This document shows positions 49,981 to 58,855 of a stretch of DNA of 64,000 nucleotides, in pieces. The notes under the pieces are model-generated. The model made no database searches. It saw nothing but the letters and a program-made list of their open reading frames with translations, and had not been told where the DNA came from. Source of the stretch: RUG12461 sp045661345 (GTDB lineage Bacteria; Bacillota; Clostridia; Lachnospirales; Lachnospiraceae). The position numbers were made by a program, and so were the translations under genes. Each line of letters opens with the position of its first letter. Position 1 is the first letter of the stretch. The stretch lies in contig JAZRFM010000016.1 of the NCBI GenBank assembly GCA_045661345.1, positions 1 to 64,000 on the forward strand, given 5' to 3'.

Positions 49981-50230
49981 CTGAACGATTGCCCGCCACG
50001 TGTCGCCAGCCCAACGGTCTGCAATGCTCGCTCGATGTGCTTCTAATCAGATTTGCCAAGGCATCGATCGTTCCCGCAACCGCTCGCAACCTGCCATCCA
50101 TGGCAGATGCTCGCTCTCGCACACGTCCTGTGTGCTCGTTGCGAGGCATTGAGAAATCTGATAAGAATCACATTCTCGCTCACAAAGCAGACGCTTATGT
50201 GCTTGCGACATGCGGCGGGCAATCGTTCGA
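49981..50230. repeat. About 250-bp imperfect palindromic element
   Basis: The ends are inverted copies. TGAACGATTGCCCGCC at 49982 onward matches the reverse complement of GGCGGGCAATCGTTCG ending at 50229, with the match continuing about 25 bases at few mismatches. Inner parts also pair: ATGTGCTTCTAATCAGATTT (about 50034-50053) against the complement of AAATCTGATAAGAATCACAT (about 50154-50173). The centre CTGCCAT-CC-ATGGCAG (50091-50106) is a small perfect stem. The whole can fold into one long hairpin. It carries no gene and resembles a MITE-like or intergenic repeat inserted in the operon. Confidence 0.7.
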
Positions 50231-50278
50231 GGGGGCAGGAGAATAAACTACCGTTTACAACAGCAGAAAGTTCAGTAT

Positions 50279-50515
50279 ATGATAGAAAAGAAGAAAAGGC
50301 TCGTTGTCACTTTTCATACGACGGCAGAGGCAATGGCCGTGGAGAAGGCCTGCGCCGGTGAGAAGATAGAGGGAAGACTTTTTCCGACGCCAAGGGCGCT
50401 TTCCGCGGATTGCGGTATTGCATGGTGTGGTTCTCCGGAGACACGAAGTGCGTTGGAAACGCTGCTTTCCAATAAGGGCATTGCGTTTGAGGGAATGTAT
50501 GAGCTGGAGGTCTGA
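50279..50515 (+). CDS. DUF3343 putative Se/S carrier-like protein
   Basis: A 78-residue protein: LVVTFHTTAEAMAVEKACAG at the start, then GRLFPTPRALSADCGIAWCG with the two cysteines near residues 43 and 48, typical of DUF3343. Family members occur next to selenium metabolism genes and are proposed to carry selenium or sulfur. In many bacteria this domain is fused to YedF; here it is separate, and YedF (55375) is correspondingly short. The start at 50279 matches the family start; the upstream extension lies in the repeat element. Confidence 0.88.
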   Translation: MIEKKKRLVVTFHTTAEAMAVEKACAGEKIEGRLFPTPRALSADCGIAWCGSPETRSALETLLSNKGIAFEGMYELEV

Positions 50516-50543
50516 CCAGGGCGCCGGAGAATAGGAAAAGGGA

Positions 50544-51242
50544 ATGGAGATACTGCCGTTTTTGGCTGTTCCAAAGGGCATCACTGCCATCATCGGGGGT
50601 GGCGGAAAGACCACACTGATGACCACACTGGCAGAAGAGCTGAAGGAGAAGGGCACAGTTGTCTTCTGCACTTCGACACACATCCGGATACCAGAGGACT
50701 ATCCTCTCATTACCGGAGAGGCGGATGCGATCCGCGAGGGGATATCCCGTGGAGGAGTGGTCTGTGCGGGGAGGATTGACAAAGATCATAAGGTCACTGC
50801 GCCGGGGCTGTCCTTCCGGGAACTGGAGGGGCTTGCTGATTATATTCTGGTGGAGGCGGATGGGTCAAAAGGGCTGCCTCTCAAGGCTCATGCATCTCAT
50901 GAGCCTGTGATACCGGAGGAAGCAAAGCTTACCATTCTTGTCGTGGGGGCGGATGGCTTTGATAAGCCCGTGAAGGAGGTCTGCCATCGTCCCGAACTGT
51001 GGGCCGGCATCGCCGGTGTGTCCGTGGACGATATGGTCACACCCGCATCCTGTGCAAAGGTTGTCAGGAAAGAGGGCTTTGGAGATATTCTGTTTGTGAA
51101 TAAGGCTGAATCGGAAAGAGAAACGGCTGATGCCGCAGAACTGGCGGGATATCTGGAGATGCCTGTGGTAATGGGAAGCCTGAGAAACAGAAACTATCGC
51201 AGATTGAGCTATAGAAGGGAGGAGAAGGGGCTATGTCTGTAA
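50544..51242 (+). CDS. yqeC: YqeC, selenium cofactor biosynthesis protein
   Basis: A 232-residue P-loop NTPase with IIGGGGKTTLMTTLAEEL (about 14-31), LVEADGSKGLPLKAH (about 105) and VVGADGFDKPV. YqeC is found only in organisms with selenium-dependent molybdenum hydroxylases and is assigned to making or inserting the labile selenium cofactor. It overlaps yqeB by 10 bases and is 28 bases after the DUF3343 gene, so the three are one unit. Confidence 0.92.
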   Translation: MEILPFLAVPKGITAIIGGGGKTTLMTTLAEELKEKGTVVFCTSTHIRIPEDYPLITGEADAIREGISRGGVVCAGRIDKDHKVTAPGLSFRELEGLADYILVEADGSKGLPLKAHASHEPVIPEEAKLTILVVGADGFDKPVKEVCHRPELWAGIAGVSVDDMVTPASCAKVVRKEGFGDILFVNKAESERETADAAELAGYLEMPVVMGSLRNRNYRRLSYRREEKGLCL

Positions 51243-52018
51243 GAGTCCTGATCAGAGGAGCCGGGGATATTGCAAGCGGGATCGCTCTGCGGCTTTATCG
51301 TGCGGGGATGAAGGTGATCATGACGGAGACAGCCGATCCCACCACCATCAGGCGTACGGTGGCGTTCTCTGATGCTGTCAGGAATGGGAAGCAGCAGGTG
51401 GAGGACATCACGGCGATTCTCTGCGGGGATGCAAAAGAGGCGGAGGATGTCCTTGCGAAAGGGATGATCCCGGTGCTGATCGATCCGGAGTGTGAGATGA
51501 GAATAGCGCTTTCTCCCGATGTTCTTGTGGATGCCATTCTGGCGAAGAAAAATCTCGGAACAGAAATGAGCTATGCGCCGGTGGTGATCGGCGTGGGACC
51601 GGGTTTTACGGCAGGGAAGGACTGCCATGCCGTGGTGGAGACCATGCGGGGGCATACACTGGGCCGCGTGTACTATGAAGGGAGCGCGCTTCCCAATACC
51701 AATATACCGGGGCTGATCGGAGGATTCGCCGGAGAGAGGGTCATCCGTGCTCCGGAAGACGGTGTCTTCTCCGGCGTAAAAAAAATCGGGGAATCGGTGG
51801 AAGCGGGAGAAACCGTGGGAACAGTGGAGGGCATCCCTGTCAAAGCCACGATCTCCGGCGTGTTGAGAGGATTGCTGGCGGATGGAGTGAAAGTGACGAA
51901 GGGGATGAAATCCGGAGACGTGGATCCCCGGGGTGAAAAGGAGTATTGCAATCTGGTTTCCGATAAGGCTTTATCCGTGGCCGGCGGGGTGCTGGAGGCA
52001 ATTCTTCACGTCAGATAA
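51233..52018 (+). CDS. yqeB: YqeB, selenium-dependent molybdenum hydroxylase system protein
   Basis: A 261-residue protein starting with a Rossmann-like IRGAGDIASGIALRLYRAG and having IGVGPGFTAGKDCHAVVETM (about 122) plus a biotinyl/lipoyl-like beta region (KIGESVEAGETVGTVEGIPV). Together with YqeC it marks selenium-dependent xanthine dehydrogenase-type enzymes. Its start lies inside the yqeC gene behind GAAGGGAGGAGAAGG, indicating coupled expression. Confidence 0.93.
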   Translation: MSVRVLIRGAGDIASGIALRLYRAGMKVIMTETADPTTIRRTVAFSDAVRNGKQQVEDITAILCGDAKEAEDVLAKGMIPVLIDPECEMRIALSPDVLVDAILAKKNLGTEMSYAPVVIGVGPGFTAGKDCHAVVETMRGHTLGRVYYEGSALPNTNIPGLIGGFAGERVIRAPEDGVFSGVKKIGESVEAGETVGTVEGIPVKATISGVLRGLLADGVKVTKGMKSGDVDPRGEKEYCNLVSDKALSVAGGVLEAILHVR

Positions 52019-52083
52019 ATGCTGACGGGCAGGATTGGAAATGACGACGAGGGAAAGAGGAAAAGGCTTTTTTACATAATAGG

Positions 52084-53121
52084 ATGGAAAATACGGTAAA
52101 ACTCACAAAACTGGCAAAGTGCGCGGGCTGCGGCGCAAAGGTGGGGGCAGGTGTTCTGGCACAGCTTCTGGGAGATATGAAGACCCGTCGTGATCCGGCT
52201 CTTCTGGTAGGATATGACAAGTCAGACGATGCCAGCGTCTACAGGGTCTCTGACGAACTTGCACTGGTGCAGACGGTGGATTTTTTTCCACCCATTCATG
52301 ATGACCCCTATATCTTCGGGCAGATTGCGGCAACCAATGCCCTTTCCGATGTCTATGCCATGGGAGGGGAGCCGAAGACCGCATTGAATATCATGGCCGT
52401 ACCAAAGGATATGCCGAAGGAGACAGTGCATGAGATCCTCCGGGGCGGTTATGACAAGGCTTATGAGGCGGGTACCGTCATAGCAGGCGGTCACAGTATT
52501 CTGGATGAGGAACCGAAGTACGGGCTTTCCGTAACAGGCTTTGTACATCCTGACAGGATATGGACAAACAGCGGAGCAAAAGAAGGCGATGTGCTTATTC
52601 TGACAAAACCTCTGGGGATCGGCATCATCACTACCGCGGCCAAGGTGGATATGGCCGGGGAGAAGGACATGGAGATGGTGGTAGATCTCATGACCACACT
52701 CAATAAGGCGGCGAGAAATGTCATGGTAAAATACCGGGTTCATGCCTGCACGGATGTCACGGGCTTTTCGCTCCTGGGACACGGTCTTGAGATGGCGGAG
52801 GGAAGCGATCAAGAGCTTCATATCGATACCACCTCGGTGGATCTGATACAAAAGGCCGTGGAACTGGCGACGCTGGGGATTCTGCCGGAGGGGATGTATC
52901 GCAACAGGAGCTTTGCGGAGGAAAGCGTGGATCCGGGAAGCGTCTCTCTGGCGGTGCAGGATGTACTCTACGATCCGCAGACCTCCGGGGGGCTTCTGAT
53001 GGCGGTGGATGAGCGGGATGCAGCCGGGCTTTTGGAGGAGCTTGGAGACGTGGTTCCCTCTGCGCAGCTGATCGGTACCGTGGAAGCCTATCGGGGAGGA
53101 AAGAGGATTTTTCTGCAATGA
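52084..53121 (+). CDS. selD: Selenide, water dikinase
   Basis: A 345-residue enzyme making selenophosphate from selenide and ATP. The N-terminal catalytic segment reads KLAKCAGCGAKVGAGVLAQL, so the key residue is Cys (TGC), not selenocysteine (TGA). The metal/ATP motifs DDASVYRVSDELALVQTVDF and NALSDVYAMGGEPKTALNI follow, and CTDVTGFSLLGHGLEMAEG is in the second half. No clear ribosome binding site is visible before 52084. It overlaps the next gene by 4 bases (ATGA). It supplies selenium for the cofactor of the molybdenum hydroxylases. Confidence 0.96.
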   Translation: MENTVKLTKLAKCAGCGAKVGAGVLAQLLGDMKTRRDPALLVGYDKSDDASVYRVSDELALVQTVDFFPPIHDDPYIFGQIAATNALSDVYAMGGEPKTALNIMAVPKDMPKETVHEILRGGYDKAYEAGTVIAGGHSILDEEPKYGLSVTGFVHPDRIWTNSGAKEGDVLILTKPLGIGIITTAAKVDMAGEKDMEMVVDLMTTLNKAARNVMVKYRVHACTDVTGFSLLGHGLEMAEGSDQELHIDTTSVDLIQKAVELATLGILPEGMYRNRSFAEESVDPGSVSLAVQDVLYDPQTSGGLLMAVDERDAAGLLEELGDVVPSAQLIGTVEAYRGGKRIFLQ

Positions 53122-54266
53122 TCTATCTGGACAATGCCGCCACGACACTCCAAAAACCGCCCTGTGTGTCGGAAGCGGTGGTAAAAGCCCTTGGGACACT
53201 TGGCAATGCATCCAGAGGTGCACATACGGGGACCCTGGATGCGGATCGGATGATTTTTGGAACCCGGGAGAAGATCGCGTCTCTGTTTCACGCGGCGTCG
53301 CCGGAGAGGGTGGTCTTTACCTCTAATGCCACAGAGGCTTTGAATATGGCGATCCTTGGCACCCTCGGGGCAGGAGATCACGTGGTTACCACTGTCCTCG
53401 AGCATAATTCCGTGCTCCGTCCTCTGTACAGGCTGGAAAAAGAGAGAGGGGTGGCACTATCCTTTGTGCAAGCCGACAGGCTGGGAAATGTGGCGCTGGA
53501 GGATTTTGAAAGACTGATCCGCCCGGAAACGAAGGCGATTGTCTGCACCCATGCCTCCAACCTTACGGGGAACGTCCTTGATATCCAAAGGATAGGAGAG
53601 ATCGCCTCTTCCCATGATCTGCTCCTGATTGTGGACGCTTCTCAGACAGCCGGTGTTCACGATATTGATTTGAGGGAGTTCAACAGAGCCATCCTTTGCT
53701 TTACCGGGCACAAGTCTCTGATGGGACCCCAGGGGACAGGAGGGCTCTGTATTCAGGGTGAGGTGGACATCGCGCCCCTCAAGACAGGAGGCACCGGCGT
53801 CCAGTCACACCTGAGGGAGCAGCCAAAGGAATACCCGACACGGCTGGAAGCAGGCACCTTAAACGGGCACGGCATCGCAGGTCTCTCAGCGGCGCTGGAT
53901 TTTATTCTGGAAAACGGTACGGAGACGATCCGTAAAAAGGAGATGTCCCTGTCTGACCTTTTTTATCAGGAGATTTGCGCTATTCCGGGGGTACAGATTC
54001 TGGGGGATCAGGAAAGCACGTGTCGCTGTCCCATCGTCACGCTGAATCTGGGGGACATGGATTCCGGAAAGGTGGCAGACATCCTTATGCAGGACTTTGG
54101 AATCGCCGTGAGAGCGGGGGCGCATTGTGCACCCCTGATGCATGAGGCGCTGGGCACCCGCCGACAGGGCGCCGTGAGGTTCAGCTTCGGCTATTACAAT
54201 ACCGTGGAGGAGGTCAGGTCAGCAGTAGGGGCCTTGACATATATGATTACACGAGGAGGAGTGTGA
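53118..54266 (+). CDS. Class V aminotransferase / cysteine desulfurase
   Basis: A 382-residue PLP enzyme. The start MIYLDNAATTLQKPPCVSEA is the usual NifS/SufS opening. The PLP lysine is in LCFTGHKSLMGPQGTGG (about 200), and the catalytic Cys loop is RAGAHCAPLMHEALGT (about 335). Placed between selD and yedE, it probably acts as a selenocysteine lyase or cysteine desulfurase that delivers Se or S to SelD or the hydroxylase cofactor. It overlaps selD by 4 bases. Confidence 0.93.
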   Translation: MIYLDNAATTLQKPPCVSEAVVKALGTLGNASRGAHTGTLDADRMIFGTREKIASLFHAASPERVVFTSNATEALNMAILGTLGAGDHVVTTVLEHNSVLRPLYRLEKERGVALSFVQADRLGNVALEDFERLIRPETKAIVCTHASNLTGNVLDIQRIGEIASSHDLLLIVDASQTAGVHDIDLREFNRAILCFTGHKSLMGPQGTGGLCIQGEVDIAPLKTGGTGVQSHLREQPKEYPTRLEAGTLNGHGIAGLSAALDFILENGTETIRKKEMSLSDLFYQEICAIPGVQILGDQESTCRCPIVTLNLGDMDSGKVADILMQDFGIAVRAGAHCAPLMHEALGTRRQGAVRFSFGYYNTVEEVRSAVGALTYMITRGGV

Positions 54267-54268
54267 AA

Positions 54269-55378
54269 ATGACAAAAAAAATCAACATCTTTGTGATCCT
54301 GACAGGGGTTATCGTGGGGGCCGGGGCCTGCGTACTGATGGCTCTCGGGAATCCGCCCAATATGGGCATTTGCATTGCCTGCTTTTTGCGGGACATTGCG
54401 GGGGCATTGAAGCTGCATCAGGCCGCGCCCGTACAGTATTTCAGACCGGAGATCGTGGGACTGGTTGCCGGGTCTCTCATCATGTCGCTCTGCACAAGGG
54501 AGTTCAAGGCGAAGGCCGGATCTTCTCCCGCGATCCGCTTTTGCATCGGTGCTTTTGTGATGATCGGTGCGCTGGTATTCTTAGGCTGCCCCTTACGGAT
54601 GGTTATCCGCATGGGAGCCGGAGATCTGAATGCTTTTGTAGGACTGCTGGGCTTCTTTATCGGGATTCTGATCGGTATCTTTTTCCTGAAAAAAGGCTTC
54701 ACCTTAAAACGCTCCTACGTGGTAACCAGGACAGACGGCTTTGCTTTGCCGGGGGCGCTGGTTCTGTTTTTTATTCTGTTCCTTTTGGTACCGACACTGT
54801 TTGCATTCTCTGAGGAGGGGCCCGGCTCAAAAGCCGCACCGGTTCTGGCTTCCCTGTTGATTTCCCTGATCATCGGCGCTGTTGCCCAGAAGTCCAGACT
54901 GTGTATGGTGGGTGGCATGAGAGACATGGTGATGTTTCGTGACTTCAGCCTGCTGTCAGGGTTTGCCGCAATCTTTGTCACTGTGCTGATTGGCAATGTG
55001 ATCATGGGAAAATTCACCGGTTTTTCCACACTCTCACAGCCTATCTCACATTCTTCAGAGCTCTGGAACCTGCTTGGCATGGTTCTGGTGGGCTGGGGAA
55101 GCGTGCTCGTGGGTGGCTGTCCCCTTCGCCAGCTCATTCTGGCAGGAGAGGGAAATGGAGACAGTGCCGTGACGGTCTTCGGAATGCTGGTGGGTGCAGC
55201 CATTGCACACAACTTTAAGCTGGCCGGAAGCTCTGATGCTGTCAATGACGGGGTTTATACCGTAGGCGGCATTGCCACTCCCGGAAAGGTCGCATTGTTC
55301 ATCGGGTTTGGTGTGTTTCTGCTGATCTCGTTGATGAACAGTACACTGTTAAGAAAAGAAAGGAGTCAGGAGAGATGA
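54269..55378 (+). CDS. yedE: YedE-family selenium transporter
   Basis: A 369-residue membrane protein of the YeeE/YedE family, with about ten hydrophobic helices in two repeats. The repeat signatures are GCPLRMVIRMGAGDLNA (about 110) and GGCPLRQLILAGEGNGDS (about 288), each with the conserved Cys. KSRLCMVGGMRDMVMFRDF adds a further cysteine. The ATG at 54269 has AGGAGG at 54254-54259; a GTG at 54263 is too close to that site. It is proposed to import a selenium compound. Confidence 0.93.
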   Translation: MTKKINIFVILTGVIVGAGACVLMALGNPPNMGICIACFLRDIAGALKLHQAAPVQYFRPEIVGLVAGSLIMSLCTREFKAKAGSSPAIRFCIGAFVMIGALVFLGCPLRMVIRMGAGDLNAFVGLLGFFIGILIGIFFLKKGFTLKRSYVVTRTDGFALPGALVLFFILFLLVPTLFAFSEEGPGSKAAPVLASLLISLIIGAVAQKSRLCMVGGMRDMVMFRDFSLLSGFAAIFVTVLIGNVIMGKFTGFSTLSQPISHSSELWNLLGMVLVGWGSVLVGGCPLRQLILAGEGNGDSAVTVFGMLVGAAIAHNFKLAGSSDAVNDGVYTVGGIATPGKVALFIGFGVFLLISLMNSTLLRKERSQER

Positions 55379-55581
55379 TAGATGCCAGAGGACAAAGCTG
55401 TCCCATACCCGTGGTAATGGTGCAGGAGGCAGTGAAAAAAGAAAACTTTCCGCCGGAGATCAAGGTAAAGGTGGATGCAAGGGTGTGTGTGGAAAACATT
55501 ACAAGATACGCTTCGTCTCAGGGATACCGGGTTGAAACCGAGGAAGAGGACGGAGAATTCCTGATGACCCTTCAGAAGTGA
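55375..55581 (+). CDS. yedF: YedF/TusA-like sulfurtransferase domain protein
   Basis: A 68-residue single TusA/SirA-like domain with the CPxP motif (DARGQSCPIPVVMVQEA, Cys about residue 8). It overlaps yedE by 4 bases (ATGA). Typical YedF proteins are about 200 residues with a C-terminal DUF3343-like domain; here that half is encoded separately at 50279. It is likely a selenium/sulfur relay partner of the desulfurase and YedE. Confidence 0.9.
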   Translation: MIDARGQSCPIPVVMVQEAVKKENFPPEIKVKVDARVCVENITRYASSQGYRVETEEEDGEFLMTLQK

Positions 55582-55626
55582 GTGAGAAGTGAGTGTGCTG
55601 TAGCGTTCCCTTAGAAAGGAGCAGCC

Positions 55627-58209
55627 ATGTCGACATTTTTTATCAATGGAAAGACTGTGACGACGGAAAAGAATCAGAAGCTGATCCGGTATCTCAGGGA
55701 TACGCTGCATCTTACCAGTGTGAAGGACGGCTGCAGTGAAGGAGCCTGCGGTACCTGCACGGTGCTGATCGATGGCAAGCCCATGAGAGCCTGCGTTCAA
55801 CAGACGGACAAACTGGAGGGAAAACACGTCCTTACCGTGGAGGGGCTCTCGGCATGGGAAAAGGAGGTCTATACCTTTGCCTTCGGAGAGGCAGGTGCGG
55901 TACAATGCGGGTTCTGCACGCCGGGCATGGTGATGTGCGCCAAGGGTCTGCTGGATCACGTGAAGGATCCTACGAGAGACGAGGCGAAGGCAGCGATCCG
56001 CGGCAATCTGTGCCGCTGTACGGGATATGTAAAGATTGTGGATGCCATTTTGCTTGCGGCAAGGATTTTGCGGGAGGGGAAGCTCCCCGCACCCGGCGCT
56101 TCGAACTGGCAGGTGGGATCCAGAGTACAGCGGATTGATGTCAGAGAGAAGGTGCAGGGATACGGCAAATATCCGGACGATATCTATGTGGAGGGCATGT
56201 GCTACGGCAGTGCGGTTCGCAGTGCTTATCCGAGAGCCAGGGTGTTGAAGATCGATACCACAGAGGCAGAGGCGCTGCCGGGTGTGGTTTCCGTCCTTAC
56301 GGCTAAGGACATTCCCGGACAAAACTATGTGGGACATATCAAAAAGGATCAGCCGACGCTGATCCCGGAGGGAGAGATCACCCATTACCTGGGGGATGCT
56401 GTCGCTTTGGTATGTGCGAGGGATCTGGAGACCCTGGAGGAAGCGAAGAAGCTGGTTCATGTGACCTACGAGGTGCTGCCCGCCGTGCATGATCCGAAGG
56501 AAGCGGCAGAACCCGGTGCGCCCCTTGTCTTTGAGATGGAAAAGGACAATGTGCAGGCGTATAAGCACGTGTCCAGGGGAGATGCCGACAAGGCCATCAG
56601 CGAAAGCAGATATGTGCTGAGCGCACATTTTGAGACACCCTGGACGGAGCATGCTTTTTTGGAGCCTGAGTGCTGTGTGGCTGTACCGCTGGAGAATGGA
56701 GGCGTCAAGCTCCTGACCACAGACCAGAGCGCCCATACCACGCTGCATGAATGCGCAGCTATGCTGGGGGTGGATTACGAGCACTGCCTGGTGGAGAATC
56801 AGCTGGTGGGAGGCGGCTTCGGAGGCAAGGAGGACATGTCTGTCCAGCATCATGCTGCGCTCATCGCCTATGTCTCAAGAGTGCCGGTGAAGGTGAAGCT
56901 TTCGAGGCAGGAATCCATCCTGATCCATCCCAAACGGCATCCCATGTGGATGGATTTTACCATGGGGTGTGACGAAAACGGAATCATCCGGGGGGTGAAA
57001 GCAAAGGTGGTGTCGGATACGGGCGCCTTTGCCTCTCTGGGCGGACCCGTCCTGGAAAGGGCCTGTACCCATGCCGCGGGACCTTACGCCTACGAGAATT
57101 TTGAGATCGAGGGCACGGCCTACTACACCAATAACCCGCCCGCCGGGGCTTTCCGGGGGTTTGGTGTTACCCAGACCTGCTTTGCCACCGAGACACTGTT
57201 GAATATGATGGCGGACAAAGTGGGGATCAGCTCCTTTGAGATACGCTACAGAAATGCCATCCGTCCGGGACAGGTGCTTCCCAACGGCCAGATCGTGGGC
57301 CCGGAGACGGGACTGGTGGAAACCCTGGATGCAGTCAGACCCTATTATGAAGAGGCTGTAAAGAAAGGGCTGCCTGTGGGTCTGGCCTGTGCCATGAAGA
57401 ACTCCGGTGTGGGCGTGGGCCTTCCTGACTGGGGAAGAGCGAAGCTGATCGTCCAGGAGGATGCGAAGGTTCATATCTATGCGGGCGCATCCTGCATCGG
57501 GCAGGGGCTCGGGACGGTGCTGATACAGATGGTTGTGAGCAATGCCCATATCGATCCTGAGGATATTGTCTATGAGAGAAGCAACACCTGGATCGCACCG
57601 GACTCCGGCGACACCTCCGGCTCAAGGCAGACCCTGATCACCGGGGAGGCCGTGCGGAGAGCCTGCGAAAAGCTGGTTTCGGCAATGAAGGGGAAAAATC
57701 TGTCAGATCTGACAGGACAGACATTTACCGGCGAGTATCTGGCTGCTACAGATCCTTTGGGAGCGGACAAAAAGAACCCCGTCTCCCATGTGGCATACGG
57801 CTATGCGACGCACTTGTGCGTGCTGGATCCGGAGACAGGGAAAGTAAAGGAGATCGTGGCCGCACATGATGTGGGGAAGGCAGTCAATCCTCTTTCCTGT
57901 GAGGGGCAGATCGAGGGAGGCGTGGTCATGTCCATGGGCTATGCGCTGACAGAGCGTTATCCCATAGACGACAACTGCAAACCCACCGCAAAGTATGGCA
58001 CGCTGGGACTCTTCAGGGCAACGGATGTGCCGGAGGTAAAGGCAATCGTGGTGGATAAGCCGGGTCTGGAGATGGCAAACGGCGCCATCGGAATCGGAGA
58101 AATCACTTCCATTCCCACAGCGCCGGCTATCAGCGACGCCTACTTCAGACTGGATGGCAAAAGGCGGTTTTCGCTGCCGCTTACGGATACGCCTTATGAG
58201 AAGAAGTAG
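55627..58209 (+). CDS. Selenium-dependent xanthine dehydrogenase (Fe-S plus molybdopterin subunits fused)
   Basis: An 860-residue molybdenum hydroxylase. The N-terminus is a plant-type [2Fe-2S] domain (CSEGACGTCTVLIDGKPMRAC, residues about 38-58, shown shortened as CSEGACGTC). The second [2Fe-2S] domain has CGFCTPGMVMC and GNLCRCTGY. The molybdopterin region starts near 155 (DVREKVQGYGKYPDDIYVEG). The active-site Glu lies in AIGIGEITSIP near the C-terminus. No FAD domain is fused; XdhB at 61220 could serve. It follows the selenium genes directly, as expected for the enzyme carrying the labile Se ligand. It would oxidise hypoxanthine/xanthine to urate, or run in reverse for urate use. Confidence 0.92.
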   Translation: MSTFFINGKTVTTEKNQKLIRYLRDTLHLTSVKDGCSEGACGTCTVLIDGKPMRACVQQTDKLEGKHVLTVEGLSAWEKEVYTFAFGEAGAVQCGFCTPGMVMCAKGLLDHVKDPTRDEAKAAIRGNLCRCTGYVKIVDAILLAARILREGKLPAPGASNWQVGSRVQRIDVREKVQGYGKYPDDIYVEGMCYGSAVRSAYPRARVLKIDTTEAEALPGVVSVLTAKDIPGQNYVGHIKKDQPTLIPEGEITHYLGDAVALVCARDLETLEEAKKLVHVTYEVLPAVHDPKEAAEPGAPLVFEMEKDNVQAYKHVSRGDADKAISESRYVLSAHFETPWTEHAFLEPECCVAVPLENGGVKLLTTDQSAHTTLHECAAMLGVDYEHCLVENQLVGGGFGGKEDMSVQHHAALIAYVSRVPVKVKLSRQESILIHPKRHPMWMDFTMGCDENGIIRGVKAKVVSDTGAFASLGGPVLERACTHAAGPYAYENFEIEGTAYYTNNPPAGAFRGFGVTQTCFATETLLNMMADKVGISSFEIRYRNAIRPGQVLPNGQIVGPETGLVETLDAVRPYYEEAVKKGLPVGLACAMKNSGVGVGLPDWGRAKLIVQEDAKVHIYAGASCIGQGLGTVLIQMVVSNAHIDPEDIVYERSNTWIAPDSGDTSGSRQTLITGEAVRRACEKLVSAMKGKNLSDLTGQTFTGEYLAATDPLGADKKNPVSHVAYGYATHLCVLDPETGKVKEIVAAHDVGKAVNPLSCEGQIEGGVVMSMGYALTERYPIDDNCKPTAKYGTLGLFRATDVPEVKAIVVDKPGLEMANGAIGIGEITSIPTAPAISDAYFRLDGKRRFSLPLTDTPYEKK

Positions 58210-58218
58210 AGGGAAGGA

Positions 58219-58788
58219 TCAATCCTTTGTGTCTATGTCGTAAAGCTCCTCAGGATCCATGTTCAGGAGCAGCAGCGCATCCTCATGAGCGCGGATCACG
58301 GCGCTGCCGCCGGTGTCGCCGGTAAGCGTCAGGAGAGAACCGAAATACTGTTTCGGAAAGATACAGGGGTTGCCCCGTTTCCCGCCGGCAGAGGCGCAGA
58401 CGATTTTGTCCGGGTGACGGCGGTATAGAGCGATCAGGCTTGAGATGCTGCTTTTTTTCAGGCGGGGCTGATCGGATACCATATACAGGATGGCATCGCA
58501 GCTGTCCATCAACGCCTCGGTGCCGAGACGGACGGTGCGGCTTATTCCCTCGTCGGGACGGTTGTTTTCTATCACAAGAAAGCCGTAGGAGAGCGCCAGC
58601 GATCTGACCTTTTCGTATTGCGTTACGACACAGATACGGCTGAAAGATGCGGCAGGGACAGCATCCAAAGCGTGACGGATCAGGGACTTTCCCTCATAGA
58701 GAGCGAGGAGCTTATTTTCACCGAAGCGTGTGGAATTGCCCGCTGCCATGATGACGCAGCCGATGGATGTTTTTTTTTCTGAAGTCAT
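58219..58788 (-). CDS. mocA: Molybdenum cofactor cytidylyltransferase
   Basis: A 189-residue nucleotidyltransferase: CVIMAAGNSTRFGENKLLAL at the N-terminus (sugar-nucleotide-type GT-A loop), then YMVSDQPRLKKSSIS and GKRGNPCIFPKQYFGSL, all MocA signatures. It converts Mo-molybdopterin to the CMP form used by xanthine dehydrogenase-type enzymes. It is the only gene in this part on the minus strand, convergent with the preceding dehydrogenase and divergent from xdhA; the 67-base gap holds both promoters. Confidence 0.93.
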   Translation of the reverse strand: MTSEKKTSIGCVIMAAGNSTRFGENKLLALYEGKSLIRHALDAVPAASFSRICVVTQYEKVRSLALSYGFLVIENNRPDEGISRTVRLGTEALMDSCDAILYMVSDQPRLKKSSISSLIALYRRHPDKIVCASAGGKRGNPCIFPKQYFGSLLTLTGDTGGSAVIRAHEDALLLLNMDPEELYDIDTKD

Positions 58789-58855
58789 GTTTCAACAGCT
58801 CCTGTATCATGCGTTCACTATATACTATAACACATCGAAGAAAGGAGGGCATCGG

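Noticed and set aside
52100..52150. Selenocysteine codon in selD
   Set aside because: The catalytic position is TGC (Cys). No in-frame TGA or SECIS-like hairpin was seen there.
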